The notes beneath the pieces were generated by a model, which saw only the letters and a program-made list of their open reading frames with translations, was not told the origin of the DNA and did no database searches. A DNA stretch of 64,000 bases from Noviherbaspirillum autotrophicum. Its GTDB lineage: Bacteria > Pseudomonadota > Gammaproteobacteria > Burkholderiales > Burkholderiaceae_D. The position numbers were made by a program, and so were the translations under genes. The number at the start of each line of letters is the position of its first letter. Positions within the stretch are counted from its first letter, which is position 1. Below are positions 47,818-56,437 of the stretch, in pieces. The DNA lies in the NCBI RefSeq assembly GCF_000818395.1, contig NZ_JWJG01000028.1, positions 3,226,215-3,290,214 on the forward strand, written 5' to 3'.

Positions 47818-48697
47818 TTCTCTTCCCGATACGATGTGACGCAGGAATCATACTGAAGAACACATGTGGCGTCACGCTGGCAACATTTTTACGCCGGCAT
47901 GTGTAGTCCAGTGTTCGGCTGCAGCCCGTCCGGCGACGTAAGCTGCCACGTTGGTGATGATAATCACCGTCGGCTAGCTGCGTGAAAGTGCCTGGAGTCC
48001 TTTTTTGAGGACATGCGGTAATCAACTCCGAGAGATCGTTTCAGGCGATACACAGCGTACATGCACTGGAACGAGCCTATGTGTCGATCGCCCCTTAGTC
48101 GGTGATTCATTTTCCAGAAAATAACGCCATGCGTGCGATCGGTGGATGTCTTGGAAATATAGGCTCCTCCAGTGAACGACCCAGATCGTATCTGCTCAAT
48201 GAGTGCTCCCGCCCCCGATCTGAAAGCGCATCGTTTGGACTGCGGCATCAAGAACAATTCCTTTGTCGCTTGTTATTCGGACGATGCAATAGATTGATTG
48301 ATATTTTTCTTGACGCAATAAAGTCTGCCCTTTTAGAATCCGCCTGTTTTCATCTATATGGAGTCCCTTTAATGGGCACTTGTTCGAGTGATAGTTGTTG
48401 CCGGATTTTGTCCGGTTCCGCCTCGGCAAGATAACGCAGGTTTCCATCCTCCTGCCGTCATTGCGCCGTAGGCTGATGATGGTATCCCGATTCCGGCCTG
48501 TTCCGGATAGTCTGAATTCCAACAAGCAATTCATTAATGTCAGGGGCGCCGTTCTCATTTCCGGTGGTCGTGATAGCGTTCCCCGTATTGTCTTGCTAAG
48601 GGCAGTTGCAGCAGGACAGTGATCCTGCTTTTGCGGGATCGATGGCATTGGCAAGCGCAAATGAAAGGCACACCCGTTCACTCTGACGGAGGTACCC
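47818..48697. other. Long intergenic region, no confident gene
   Basis: 880 bp between the divergent DUF4337 and oprB genes. Several short frames exist on both strands but none resembles a known protein or has a good ribosome site. A small hairpin (GATCCTGC and GCGGGATC, 48621-48640) lies about 57 bp upstream of the porin start and may be regulatory. GGAGG at 48689-48693 is the porin ribosome site. The length suggests lost genes or a long regulatory region. Confidence 0.5.
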
Positions 48698-50026
48698 ATG
48701 TTTCAACCGAAGGCCAATACCGCAAGCGCTCTCTGGTTGGCAGCCCTCGCGGGTTTGCCACTGCTGTCCTATGGGGACGATATCCAGGAAGCGGCCTGGA
48801 GCGCGCACTTCCAGACAACGTACATCTGGGAGGCAAAAGCCCCGTTTTCCGCTCCGTATACTGGCGAGTTCAGCCTACGCCCCGAGCGCGAAAAGGGTTA
48901 TTCCTTCAGCGCCACGGCGGCCCTCGGGTTTAGGCCCTGGACCGGCGGCGAGCTCTATTTCGACCCGGAGGCGGTCCAGGGCGTGCCGCTGTCGAACCTG
49001 CGTGGCCTGGGCGGCATGACCAATGGCGAGCAGCAGAAGACCAGCGGCCCGAACCCCACGTTGTACCGCGCACGACTCTTTCTGCGCCAAACCTGGAACC
49101 TGGGAGGAGAAAAGGAAGCCGTCGAATCGGATTTCAACCAGATGGCAGGCCTGCTAGACAAGCGGCGCATCGTCGTTACCGCTGGCAATCTCTCGGTCAC
49201 CGACATTTTTGACAATAGCGCTTATGCACATGATGCGAGGACCCAATTTATGAACTGGGCGTTGCTCGCGCACGGTGCCTATGATTTTGCCGCCGATGCG
49301 CGTGGCTATACCTGGGGGGCGGTCATCGAATATTTTGACGATGATTGGGCGATTCGCGCCGGGCGCTTCATGCAGCCCGCTGAATCCAACGGCCTGGCTC
49401 TGGATAAACGGATTTTCACCCATTATGGTGACCAGGTTGAAGTTGAGCATGGGCATGTCTGGGGCGACCAACCGGGCAAGGCACGTGTACTGGTCTTCCG
49501 CAATCGTGCCACTATGGGGGGCTTCCGAGATGCCTTAGCGGAGGCTCCGAATAATGGCGGCGTGCCGGATGTCGCGCGTGTCCGCACGGAGCGGAGCAAG
49601 ATTGGATTTGGCTTTAGCGCAGAGCAAGGCTTGACTTCCGATATCGGCGTCTTTGCACGGGCGAGCTGGAACGACGGCGCTTCAGAGACATACGCTTTTA
49701 CGGAAATCGAGCGTTCGTTCTCGGTCGGTGCCGCTGTCAGAGGAGGTGCTTGGAATCGAGCCGACGACACGTTAGGAATTGCGTGGGTCCGCAACGGGCT
49801 ATCGCAGGCGCACCGGGATTATCTGGCGGCGGGTGGCGTCGGTGCGTTTATTGGTGATGGCAGGTTGAATTACCGGCCAGAATCAATAACTGAGGCTTAT
49901 TACAGCTTCAAGTTGGCCAAAGCCGTCACCTTGTCGCTGGATGCGCAACACATCGTGAATCCAGCCTATAACGCCGAGCGCGGCCCCGTGAATGTCGGCT
50001 CGATCCGCCTGCATGCCCAATATTAA
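48698..50026 (+). CDS. OprB-type carbohydrate-selective porin
   Basis: A 442-aa outer-membrane barrel. An N-terminal signal (about residues 1-26) precedes a mature part of alternating beta strands, ending in the aromatic I-R-L-H-A-Q-Y typical of porins. Family features include the W-S-x-H-F-Q-x-T-Y-I-W start, G-x-N-P-T-L-Y-R-A-R-L-F-L-R-Q, and T-E-A-Y-Y-S-F-K-L. OprB porins admit sugars or related solutes. It precedes a two-gene ABC importer by 17 bp, so it is probably the outer-membrane entry for the same substrate. Confidence 0.9.
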   Translation: MFQPKANTASALWLAALAGLPLLSYGDDIQEAAWSAHFQTTYIWEAKAPFSAPYTGEFSLRPEREKGYSFSATAALGFRPWTGGELYFDPEAVQGVPLSNLRGLGGMTNGEQQKTSGPNPTLYRARLFLRQTWNLGGEKEAVESDFNQMAGLLDKRRIVVTAGNLSVTDIFDNSAYAHDARTQFMNWALLAHGAYDFAADARGYTWGAVIEYFDDDWAIRAGRFMQPAESNGLALDKRIFTHYGDQVEVEHGHVWGDQPGKARVLVFRNRATMGGFRDALAEAPNNGGVPDVARVRTERSKIGFGFSAEQGLTSDIGVFARASWNDGASETYAFTEIERSFSVGAAVRGGAWNRADDTLGIAWVRNGLSQAHRDYLAAGGVGAFIGDGRLNYRPESITEAYYSFKLAKAVTLSLDAQHIVNPAYNAERGPVNVGSIRLHAQY

Positions 50027-50043
50027 GAAAACGAGACGACTTC

Positions 50044-51777
50044 ATGTTCGAGCTCTTCACTCCCGGACGAACTGGCCGGTCCTTCCTGACGACAACGCCC
50101 AACCGTTGGGATTGGGCGCTGTTGCCGCTGGTGCTTGCTGTGCTGGCCGCCCTGGCTTTCGGTGCTATGCAGATGAGCCGGCCCTTTACGGTAGGTCAGC
50201 CGACGCCAATTTCCCTCGACCCGCTGTATCTGCCTTATTACCTGCTGCGGACCATGCTGCGCATGTTTACGGCGCTGGGATTCGCGCTGCTGTTTACGTT
50301 TGTGTTTGCAGCTCTTGCAGCAAAATACCGTACGGCCGAAAAGGTTTTGATTCCATTGCTCGACGTTCTGCAGTCGGTCCCGATTCTCGGCTTTCAGGCG
50401 ATTGCAATAGCACCATTTATTGCGCTGTTCCCCGGCAATCTCCTCGGGGTCGAATGCGCGGCGATTTTTGCCATTTTTACCTCACAGGCGTGGAACATGG
50501 CGTTCAGTCTGTACCAATCAATCAAGACGATTCCACCGGAGTTGAATGAAGCAGCATGTGTATTCCGGCTATCCGCCTGGCAGCGCTTCTGGCGACTGGA
50601 GCTTCCTTTTGCAATGCCCGGACTGCTGTGGAACATGATGATGTCGATGTCCGGCGGTTGGTTCTTCCTCGTGGCGGCAGAGGCGATTTCGGTTGCCAAT
50701 CAGGACATCAAGCTGCCGGGTATCGGTGCTTACATTGCCGTCGCTATCGACGGCAAAAGTGGCGCCGCCATTGCTTGGGCGATCGGGGCTATGTTGTCTG
50801 GAATCCTCCTGTACGACCAATTGTTCTTCCGGCCCTTGCTCGCATGGGCAGACAAGTTCCGTTTCGAGGAGTCACAGGGCGACACTGCGCAACAGTCCTG
50901 GCTGCTCGACTGGGGCCGGCGCAGCGTGTGGCTACGCGCGGTGACCGATCGCTTCTGGACCATGCTGGGCCGCACGCTTGGCTGGTTCAGCCGCCGTCAG
51001 GACAGCCCCATCAAGCAACGCGAATCGCAACCCCGAAATATCTTGTGGTCCAGGGCTTGGGACGCGCTGATTCTGGCTGTCGCTGTATTCGCGGCCTGGC
51101 GCTTTGTGGTCTTTGTACACAGCGACGTTGGCTGGGGCGAGGCCGCCCATGTCATTGGTCTCGGTTTCATTACGCTGGTCCGTGTACTGTTGCTGATTGC
51201 GCTGGCTTCTGCTGTATGGGTTCCCATCGCGGTCTGGATCGGCTTGCGCCCGCAATACTCGCAAAAAGTGCAGGCCGTCGCCCAATTTCTGGCGGCATTT
51301 CCGGTCAACCTGATGTTTCCGCTCGTGGTCTATGTGCTGGTGACCTATCGGCTGAACCCCAACATCTGGCTCAGCCCGCTGATGGTGTTCGGCACTCAAT
51401 GGTACATCCTGTTCAATGTGGTGGCCGGTGCATCGACGCTGCCCAATGAATTGCGATTGGCAGCCGACAACCTGGGACTGAAAGGCTGGCTCAAGTGGAA
51501 ACGGGTGTACTTGCCTGCGGTATTTCCGAGTTTCATCACCGGCGCCATCACCGCCAGCGGCGGTTCCTGGAACGCCAGCATCGTCGCCGAATACGTAACC
51601 TGGGGCAAAACTTCTCTCGTTGCCGACGGACTGGGAAGCTATATCAAGCAAATGACCGACGCCGGTGATTTCCACCGGATCGCACTGGGCATTGGTGTGA
51701 TGTGCGTGTTTGTGATGTTGTTGAACCGATTCTTCTGGCGCAAGCTGTACCTGCTTGCCGAAGACCGTAGCCATTGA
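50044..51777 (+). CDS. ABC importer permease, two fused permease domains (NitT/TauT type)
   Basis: A 577-aa inner-membrane protein with two copies of the binding-protein-dependent permease domain (about residues 75-275 and 370-575), each with the E-A-A-x3-G-type coupling loop (L-N-E-A-A-C-V-F-R-L and L-R-L-A-A-D-N-L-G-L). A charged linker (about 285-330) separates them. Related single permeases import nitrate, sulfonates or taurine; a fused double permease can work as one unit. It lies 17 bp after oprB and 10 bp before the ATPase gene. No substrate-binding protein gene is in the window. Confidence 0.9.
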   Translation: MFELFTPGRTGRSFLTTTPNRWDWALLPLVLAVLAALAFGAMQMSRPFTVGQPTPISLDPLYLPYYLLRTMLRMFTALGFALLFTFVFAALAAKYRTAEKVLIPLLDVLQSVPILGFQAIAIAPFIALFPGNLLGVECAAIFAIFTSQAWNMAFSLYQSIKTIPPELNEAACVFRLSAWQRFWRLELPFAMPGLLWNMMMSMSGGWFFLVAAEAISVANQDIKLPGIGAYIAVAIDGKSGAAIAWAIGAMLSGILLYDQLFFRPLLAWADKFRFEESQGDTAQQSWLLDWGRRSVWLRAVTDRFWTMLGRTLGWFSRRQDSPIKQRESQPRNILWSRAWDALILAVAVFAAWRFVVFVHSDVGWGEAAHVIGLGFITLVRVLLLIALASAVWVPIAVWIGLRPQYSQKVQAVAQFLAAFPVNLMFPLVVYVLVTYRLNPNIWLSPLMVFGTQWYILFNVVAGASTLPNELRLAADNLGLKGWLKWKRVYLPAVFPSFITGAITASGGSWNASIVAEYVTWGKTSLVADGLGSYIKQMTDAGDFHRIALGIGVMCVFVMLLNRFFWRKLYLLAEDRSH

Positions 51778-51787
51778 GGCAGGCAAG

Positions 51788-53095
51788 ATGAACAACAAGA
51801 GTGCATTGGTTGAATTGAATGGCGTTGCCAAGTCCTTCCGCAGCGCGGACGGCGCGCCGCGCAAAGTACTGGACGACGTAAACTTCTCCCTGGCCGAAGG
51901 CGAAATTGTCGCTTTGCTCGGAAAGTCAGGATCGGGCAAGTCGACCTTGCTGCGTATTATTGCGGGATTGATTCCCGCCGATGCTGGAAAAGTCACCTAT
52001 CGTGGACAACGGATTCAGGGCCCGGCATCCGGCATTACGATGGTATTCCAGTCATTTGCGCTATTCCCATGGCTGACGGTGCAGCAAAATGTCGCGCTGG
52101 GTCTTGAAGCACAGGGCATTGCGCCGGAAGAGCGCGCCAAGCGCGCGGACGCCATGCTCGAACTAATCGGTCTGGCCGGTTTTGGCGGCGCGCTGCCCAG
52201 GGAGCTGTCAGGCGGGATGCGGCAGCGCGTCGGTATCGCCCGAGCGCTGGTCACCGACCCGGACGTCCTGCTGATGGACGAAGCCTTCTCGGCTCTGGAT
52301 GTGCTGACTGGCGAAACGCTACGCAGCGATATTCTCGACCTATGGGACAGCAACCGGATTCCGACCAAGGGCCTCCTGGTTGTATCTCACAATATCGAGG
52401 AAGCGGTGATGATGGCGGACCGGATCATCATCCTGGCAAGCGACCCGGGGCGCATACGCAATGAAATCACCATTGGGCTTGAACGGCCACGCAATGTTGA
52501 TTCACCGGAAGTTCGCAGCCTCATCGATGAAGTGTACGGACTGATGACGATGCGCCCGGTGCAAGAGCCTGTTACTGGCACCTCGCCACCCATTACGCAT
52601 CCCGGCTATCGCTTGCCCGATACCGATGTCACTCGTATTGAAGGCGTGCTCGACCTGCTGGCCAATACGCCTTTTAACGGCCGGGCCGACCTTCCACACC
52701 TCGCGGAGGAATCGGAGCTGCAGGATGAAGAGTTGTTTCCCACTTATGAAGCACTTGGTATGCTTGGATTGGCGCAAGTCGAAAAGGGAGACATTACACT
52801 CACGCCGCTTGGTGTGCGCTATGCGGAGGCTGAGCACACACTCAGGCAGGAAATCTTTGGCCAGCAATTGCTGACGCACGTCCCGCTGGCTTCACATATC
52901 CGGCAGCAACTGGAAGCAGAACCGAGCGGCGCATTGCCGGAGAAGCAATTTCTGGAGTTGTTGGAAGAATTTTTAAAAGCCGATGAAGCCAAGCGTGTAC
53001 TCGAAATTGCCATTGAATGGGGGCGCTACGGCGAAGCCTACGAATACGACTTTCATACCGGTCGGCTGAAGCTTCCTGACCAAGCGGAGGAATAG
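51788..53095 (+). CDS. ABC importer ATPase with AAA-associated C-terminal domain
   Basis: A 435-aa protein starting MNNKSAL, with AGGCAGGCAAG upstream. Residues 1-255 are a NitT/TauT-class ATPase: Walker A GKSGSGKSTLL, signature LSGGMRQRVGIA, Walker B V-L-L-M-D-E-A-F-S-A-L-D, and H-loop V-V-S-H-N-I-E-E-A. Residues about 295-420 form the AAA-associated C-terminal domain (helical, possibly winged-helix), which may regulate the ATPase according to ligand. It forms one operon with the double permease and the porin. Confidence 0.93.
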   Translation: MNNKSALVELNGVAKSFRSADGAPRKVLDDVNFSLAEGEIVALLGKSGSGKSTLLRIIAGLIPADAGKVTYRGQRIQGPASGITMVFQSFALFPWLTVQQNVALGLEAQGIAPEERAKRADAMLELIGLAGFGGALPRELSGGMRQRVGIARALVTDPDVLLMDEAFSALDVLTGETLRSDILDLWDSNRIPTKGLLVVSHNIEEAVMMADRIIILASDPGRIRNEITIGLERPRNVDSPEVRSLIDEVYGLMTMRPVQEPVTGTSPPITHPGYRLPDTDVTRIEGVLDLLANTPFNGRADLPHLAEESELQDEELFPTYEALGMLGLAQVEKGDITLTPLGVRYAEAEHTLRQEIFGQQLLTHVPLASHIRQQLEAEPSGALPEKQFLELLEEFLKADEAKRVLEIAIEWGRYGEAYEYDFHTGRLKLPDQAEE

Positions 53096-53212
53096 GCGTC
53101 GACCGCGGCGCACACTGTCGATGGCAGATGAAACCACACTGAGCCGGCCTGGCTGGCGCCACAGCCACGTCATATAGCGACTGACGAGTTCTGCAATGGC
53201 CTTGGCGAGCTA

Positions 53213-54264
53213 GAGCGCATTTCATAAATGCAAAGGGAACATGAGGCTTTATGTAGAGTCGTACGGCCAACTTTGCAACAGTCATGGTGCAATCATGGCC
53301 GCTCGGTATTCAGTGGATTTACGCCGCAGAATTGTGCAGGCGTGTGAAAGAGGAACGCAATCGCAACGCGAGGTGGCAGAGTTTTTCAATGTCAGCCTGT
53401 CCTTCGTTGAATCTCTTCTGCAATATTACCGTCGCAGCGGGGGTGAGTTGGTTCGGCCGCAGCGCCGGCGCGGCAGGCACGCTCTACTTGACGATGCGTG
53501 CCGTGAACGATTACGGCACTGGCTGCACGAACAGTCCGACATGACCTTGAAGGAATTGGTCGAGCGTCTGCACGGCTGCACAGGCATGACCGTGAGCGAG
53601 CCGACTATGTGCCGAGTGCTGCATCAGATGGGCATGCGTCGAAAAAAAAGACTGTCCATGCCACAGAACGGGACAGCTTGCGCGTACGTGTGGCACGCCG
53701 CCGATACCGCAGGAAAATCGCAAAATACTCGGTCAAAAGGCTGAAATTTGTCGACGAGTCTGGATTGAACATTGCTATGAGCCGGCGCTATGGAAGGGCC
53801 GAGCGCGGCAGGCGCGTGCATGATGCGGTTCCCAAGAACTTCGGACGCAATGTCACCATTCTTGGCATGTTGTCCTGGTATGGCATGCATGCCGTCATGA
53901 CGGTCGAAGGCGCTACCGATGCCGCCGTATTCCGTGCCTACGTGGGGCAGGTTCTGGCTCCAACCCTGCGACCTGGCGATGTAGTGGTGATGGACAACCT
54001 GAGCGCGCATAAAATCCAGGACATTGAAGCCATGATTACGGCTACTGGCGCGGAATTAGTCTACCTGCCGCCATATTCTCCCGATTGGTCTCCGATTGAA
54101 CCCTGCTGGTCCAAAATCAAAACGCGCCTGCGCGGCATGAAAGCCCGAACCCGTGAAGCGCTAGATATGGCACTGACGAAAGTCATTAACAAAATCAGTA
54201 ATAGCGACGCCAGAGGCTGGTTTGCCCATTGCGGCTATTCCCTACACTAATTTGAAAACCGCTC
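53213..54264 (+). mobile_element. IS630-family insertion sequence
   Basis: A 1,052-bp element with termini GAGCGCATTTCA and, inverted, GAGCGGTTTTCA. It is flanked by TA on both sides (53211-53212 and 54265-54266), the target dinucleotide of IS630/Tc1 elements. It contains a single transposase read across a frameshift. All parts look intact, so recent insertion is likely. The target lies just downstream of the ABC importer operon. Confidence 0.88.
53295..54250 (+). CDS. IS630 family transposase with programmed -1 frameshift
   Basis: The first frame (start 53295, MAARYSVDLRRRIV) gives the N-terminal helix-turn-helix domains and reaches a run of eight A residues at 53642-53649. A -1 shift on that run enters the frame ending at 54250, giving R-R-K-K-K-T-V-H-A-T and then the DDE core: F-V-D-E-S-G-L-N, V-V-M-D-N-L-S-A-H-K and S-P-I-E-P-C-W-S-K-I-K. 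Expression by slippage on an A-run is known in IS630 relatives. A simple disabling frameshift is the alternative, but the position and perfect run favour a programmed one. Confidence 0.85.
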
Positions 54265-54274
54265 TAGAAGAAGA

Positions 54275-55076
54275 CTATCTACACGCCATGAATATACCCG
54301 CCTCTGAACGCTTCGCGTTGTCGTAGGCGGTTTCTCGTTTCACAGACTGCAGCACACGCGAACCAGACTGCTTTCGCGTGCGTCTGACGCGCGTCTCCAC
54401 GAGCGTGGGCGAACCGAGGTCCGCCGGTTCGGAGCATCCCGCCCCTACCTCTTTCTTCTGTTGCTGCTTCGTGGTGACGCCAGCTGTGCTGGCGCAACCA
54501 GGCTGCCGTGTGGTCGTCCTTTGGCTCGATGGCGCCATCGTCGTACGAGAAAGACAGATGCCAGCGGCCGTGCTCAATGGAAAGATGAACGCTGTTCGGC
54601 GGCTGGAATGGCACGTGCACGTGAAACGGGATGGTGCCGACCGGGTGTTTCTGCGTGCCGATCTCGAGCGCATAGTCGCCGGCGGGCACCTCGCCCTTGC
54701 CCACCGCTGGCAGGCGGAACAGTTCACGGGTGATCGACACCGCCCGCCTGCCATGGCGTTGCTTGAACCCTGGGCGGCCCGCCAGCTTTTTGAAGAAGCG
54801 CTGATAGGCCTGGTACCACGTTGCTGCGCCATTGCGCAGGATCTGGCTGGGCATGCTACGGATCCAGTCAATTGCGTTCGCGTGGAAGTGGCAGTAGACC
54901 TGATCAACCGGAGGATGCTGTCCCGCCAGCGCCAGGCACTTGCGCGCGAACGTGCGGAAGTACCGGTCCTCGCCACTGTGGGCGGTGTCGATGAATTCCT
55001 GCGCGCCGATCCACTGCCAGAGAGTGTCTTGCAGCGCGGGGGCGGGATAGCAGCGCAGGCGTTTTCCGGTTTGCAT
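54275..55076 (-). pseudogene. Truncated IS605-type tnpB (OrfB)
   Basis: The first 170 residues (start about 55076, MQTGKRLRCYPAPALQD) match the N-terminal region of TnpB: F-A-R-K-C-L-A-L-A, W-Y-Q-A-Y-Q-R-F-F-K-K-L-A-G-R-P-G-F-K and Y-A-L-E-I-G-T-Q-K. After Q-H-S-W the RuvC nuclease core and zinc finger are missing and the frame runs through unrelated sequence. The gene is broken at its 3' side, close to the right end of the IS630 element, which may have inserted into it. Confidence 0.8.
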
Positions 55077-55090
55077 GCAGCGATGCGATC

Positions 55091-55550
55091 TTGGGCCGCA
55101 TGGAACCTCAAGCCATCACATCGGCGTCGCATGCCGTATTTGCGCTTCAGCTACCTATCGTGTTCGTCACGAAATACCGGCGCAAGATCCTGCATCCCGA
55201 GACGCAGGACTCCCTGCGCGGTACGTTCGAGGAGATTCTCCTGGAATGGCGCTGCTCGAATTTGGCGCCGGAGAGGATCATGTCCATTTGCTGGTGAGCA
55301 TTCACCCGGCGCTCAATATCTCGACGTTGATGAACAACCTGAAGACGGCTACCGCCAGGCGCGCGCAACCGGTTTCCGCAGCATCTCGCGCAGTGCTACG
55401 GGAAGCCGTATTTCTGGCACCGGGCCTATTATGTGGGCAGCGTCGGCGGCGCTTCTCTGGAGGGGGTGAAACAGTACGTCGCCAGCCAGAGTCAGGTGGA
55501 ACGCCCGCGGTCCCGCTACCCCCCTCCCGGCTGGCGCCCAGGCAGGGGAA
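55091..55550 (+). pseudogene. Decayed IS200/IS605 tnpA (Y1 transposase)
   Basis: The product can be followed only across three frames: H-A-V-F-A-L-Q-L-P-I-V-F-V-T-K-Y-R-R-K-I-L-H-P-E (55115-55200), then G-E-D-H-V-H-L-L-V-S-I-H-P (HUH motif, about 55270-55310) with N-I-S-T-L-M-N-N-L-K-T-A, then the catalytic tyrosine region K-Q-Y-V-A-S-Q-S-Q near 55470-55500. It is head-to-head with the tnpB remnant, as in IS605. Multiple frameshifts make it inactive. Confidence 0.85.
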
Positions 55551-56437
55551 TGCGTGAAACCTTTATGTTCAAGTTCCTGATAACGTCGTAATCGCTATCG
55601 TCAATGGGTAGAAAGCGAATGCCATGCATGTCGCCGAGAACGGTTTTACTTGGCTCACTTTGGCGAAAGAAGGTGGCACGAATTTTTTCCTTCACGTCCT
55701 GACATAATTCACCGCGGTAGACAAATGGATCCATCGGTACGGGGGCCGAACGCCACAGCACGCGAAAATCGCCTTTTCTTGCTGTTCCGTTATTAACCAA
55801 GTAAAAGGTGCAAGCTGGATATGAAGGCAGCGTCTACCCGACCGTCTAGTAGCGCTTCCGCCGCAAGTTGATGACTTCCAGCATATGAAATGCTTGCAAA
55901 ATGGGTGTGCAATGGCCCTTGTAGAACGCGGCCGAAATACAGTCGTGGTATTTTATTCCCGGAAGTGCTTTCAGGGTCCACTAGTGCCAGGCGCTTTCCC
56001 CTCAAGTCGTCATACGTCCGGAAAGGCTTCTTGGCCAGTACAACCAGCATCGAATAATAGAATGCGCCCTCTTCCTGAAATGTACTTGCCTGTTGAGAGA
56101 AAGTGGCGAAAGGTGTGATTTTTGAGTTTCTTCCCTTTACGGCAATATACGCTGCCGGGCCAAGCCGTGCGACATGGACCGCGCCACTGGTGAGCGCTTC
56201 AATCACTGCGCCGTATGAAGCTGGCGTCACAACATCCACCGGCACACCAAGAGATTCACTTAATTCCGTCAACAGCGGCCGGAATCGCGTAAGGTCCTGT
56301 TCGACGCTACCTTCAGGCACCATGGAATAAACGAGACGCTTTGGCCTTTCACAGCCAGAGGCGCTAGAACCCACCACGCCCATCAGCACTAGCGGCATGA
56401 AAAAAGAGAAAAGGAACCTTACCAACGGCTTATGCAT
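55516..56437 (-). pseudogene. PhnD-like phosphate/phosphonate binding protein gene with one frameshift
   Basis: The N-terminal part (start ATG 56437, MHKPLVRFLF) has a signal peptide, V-Y-S-M-V-P-E-G-S, R-L-G-P-A-A-Y-I-A and V-D-P-E-S-T-S-G. It ends at 55793. The C-terminal part continues in another frame from about 55800 with N-N-G-T-A-R-K-G-D-F-R-V-L-W-R-S and P-M-D-P-F-V-Y-R-G. One base lost near 55800 explains it; a sequencing error is possible. The last residues run into the IS605 remnant, so the original C-terminus may also be altered. It overlaps the GGDEF-EAL gene by 8 bp. Confidence 0.85.

Noticed and set aside
48196-48699. 167-codon minus-strand frame in the gap before oprB
   Set aside because: No recognisable motifs, no good ribosome site, and it runs across the porin promoter region.
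50932-51996. 354-codon minus-strand frame opposite the ABC permease/ATPase junction
   Set aside because: Antisense shadow of two conserved genes; no family features.
54378-55469. 363-codon plus-strand frame across the IS605 remnant
   Set aside because: It is mostly antisense to the tnpB remnant; only its last part carries one frame of the decayed tnpA.
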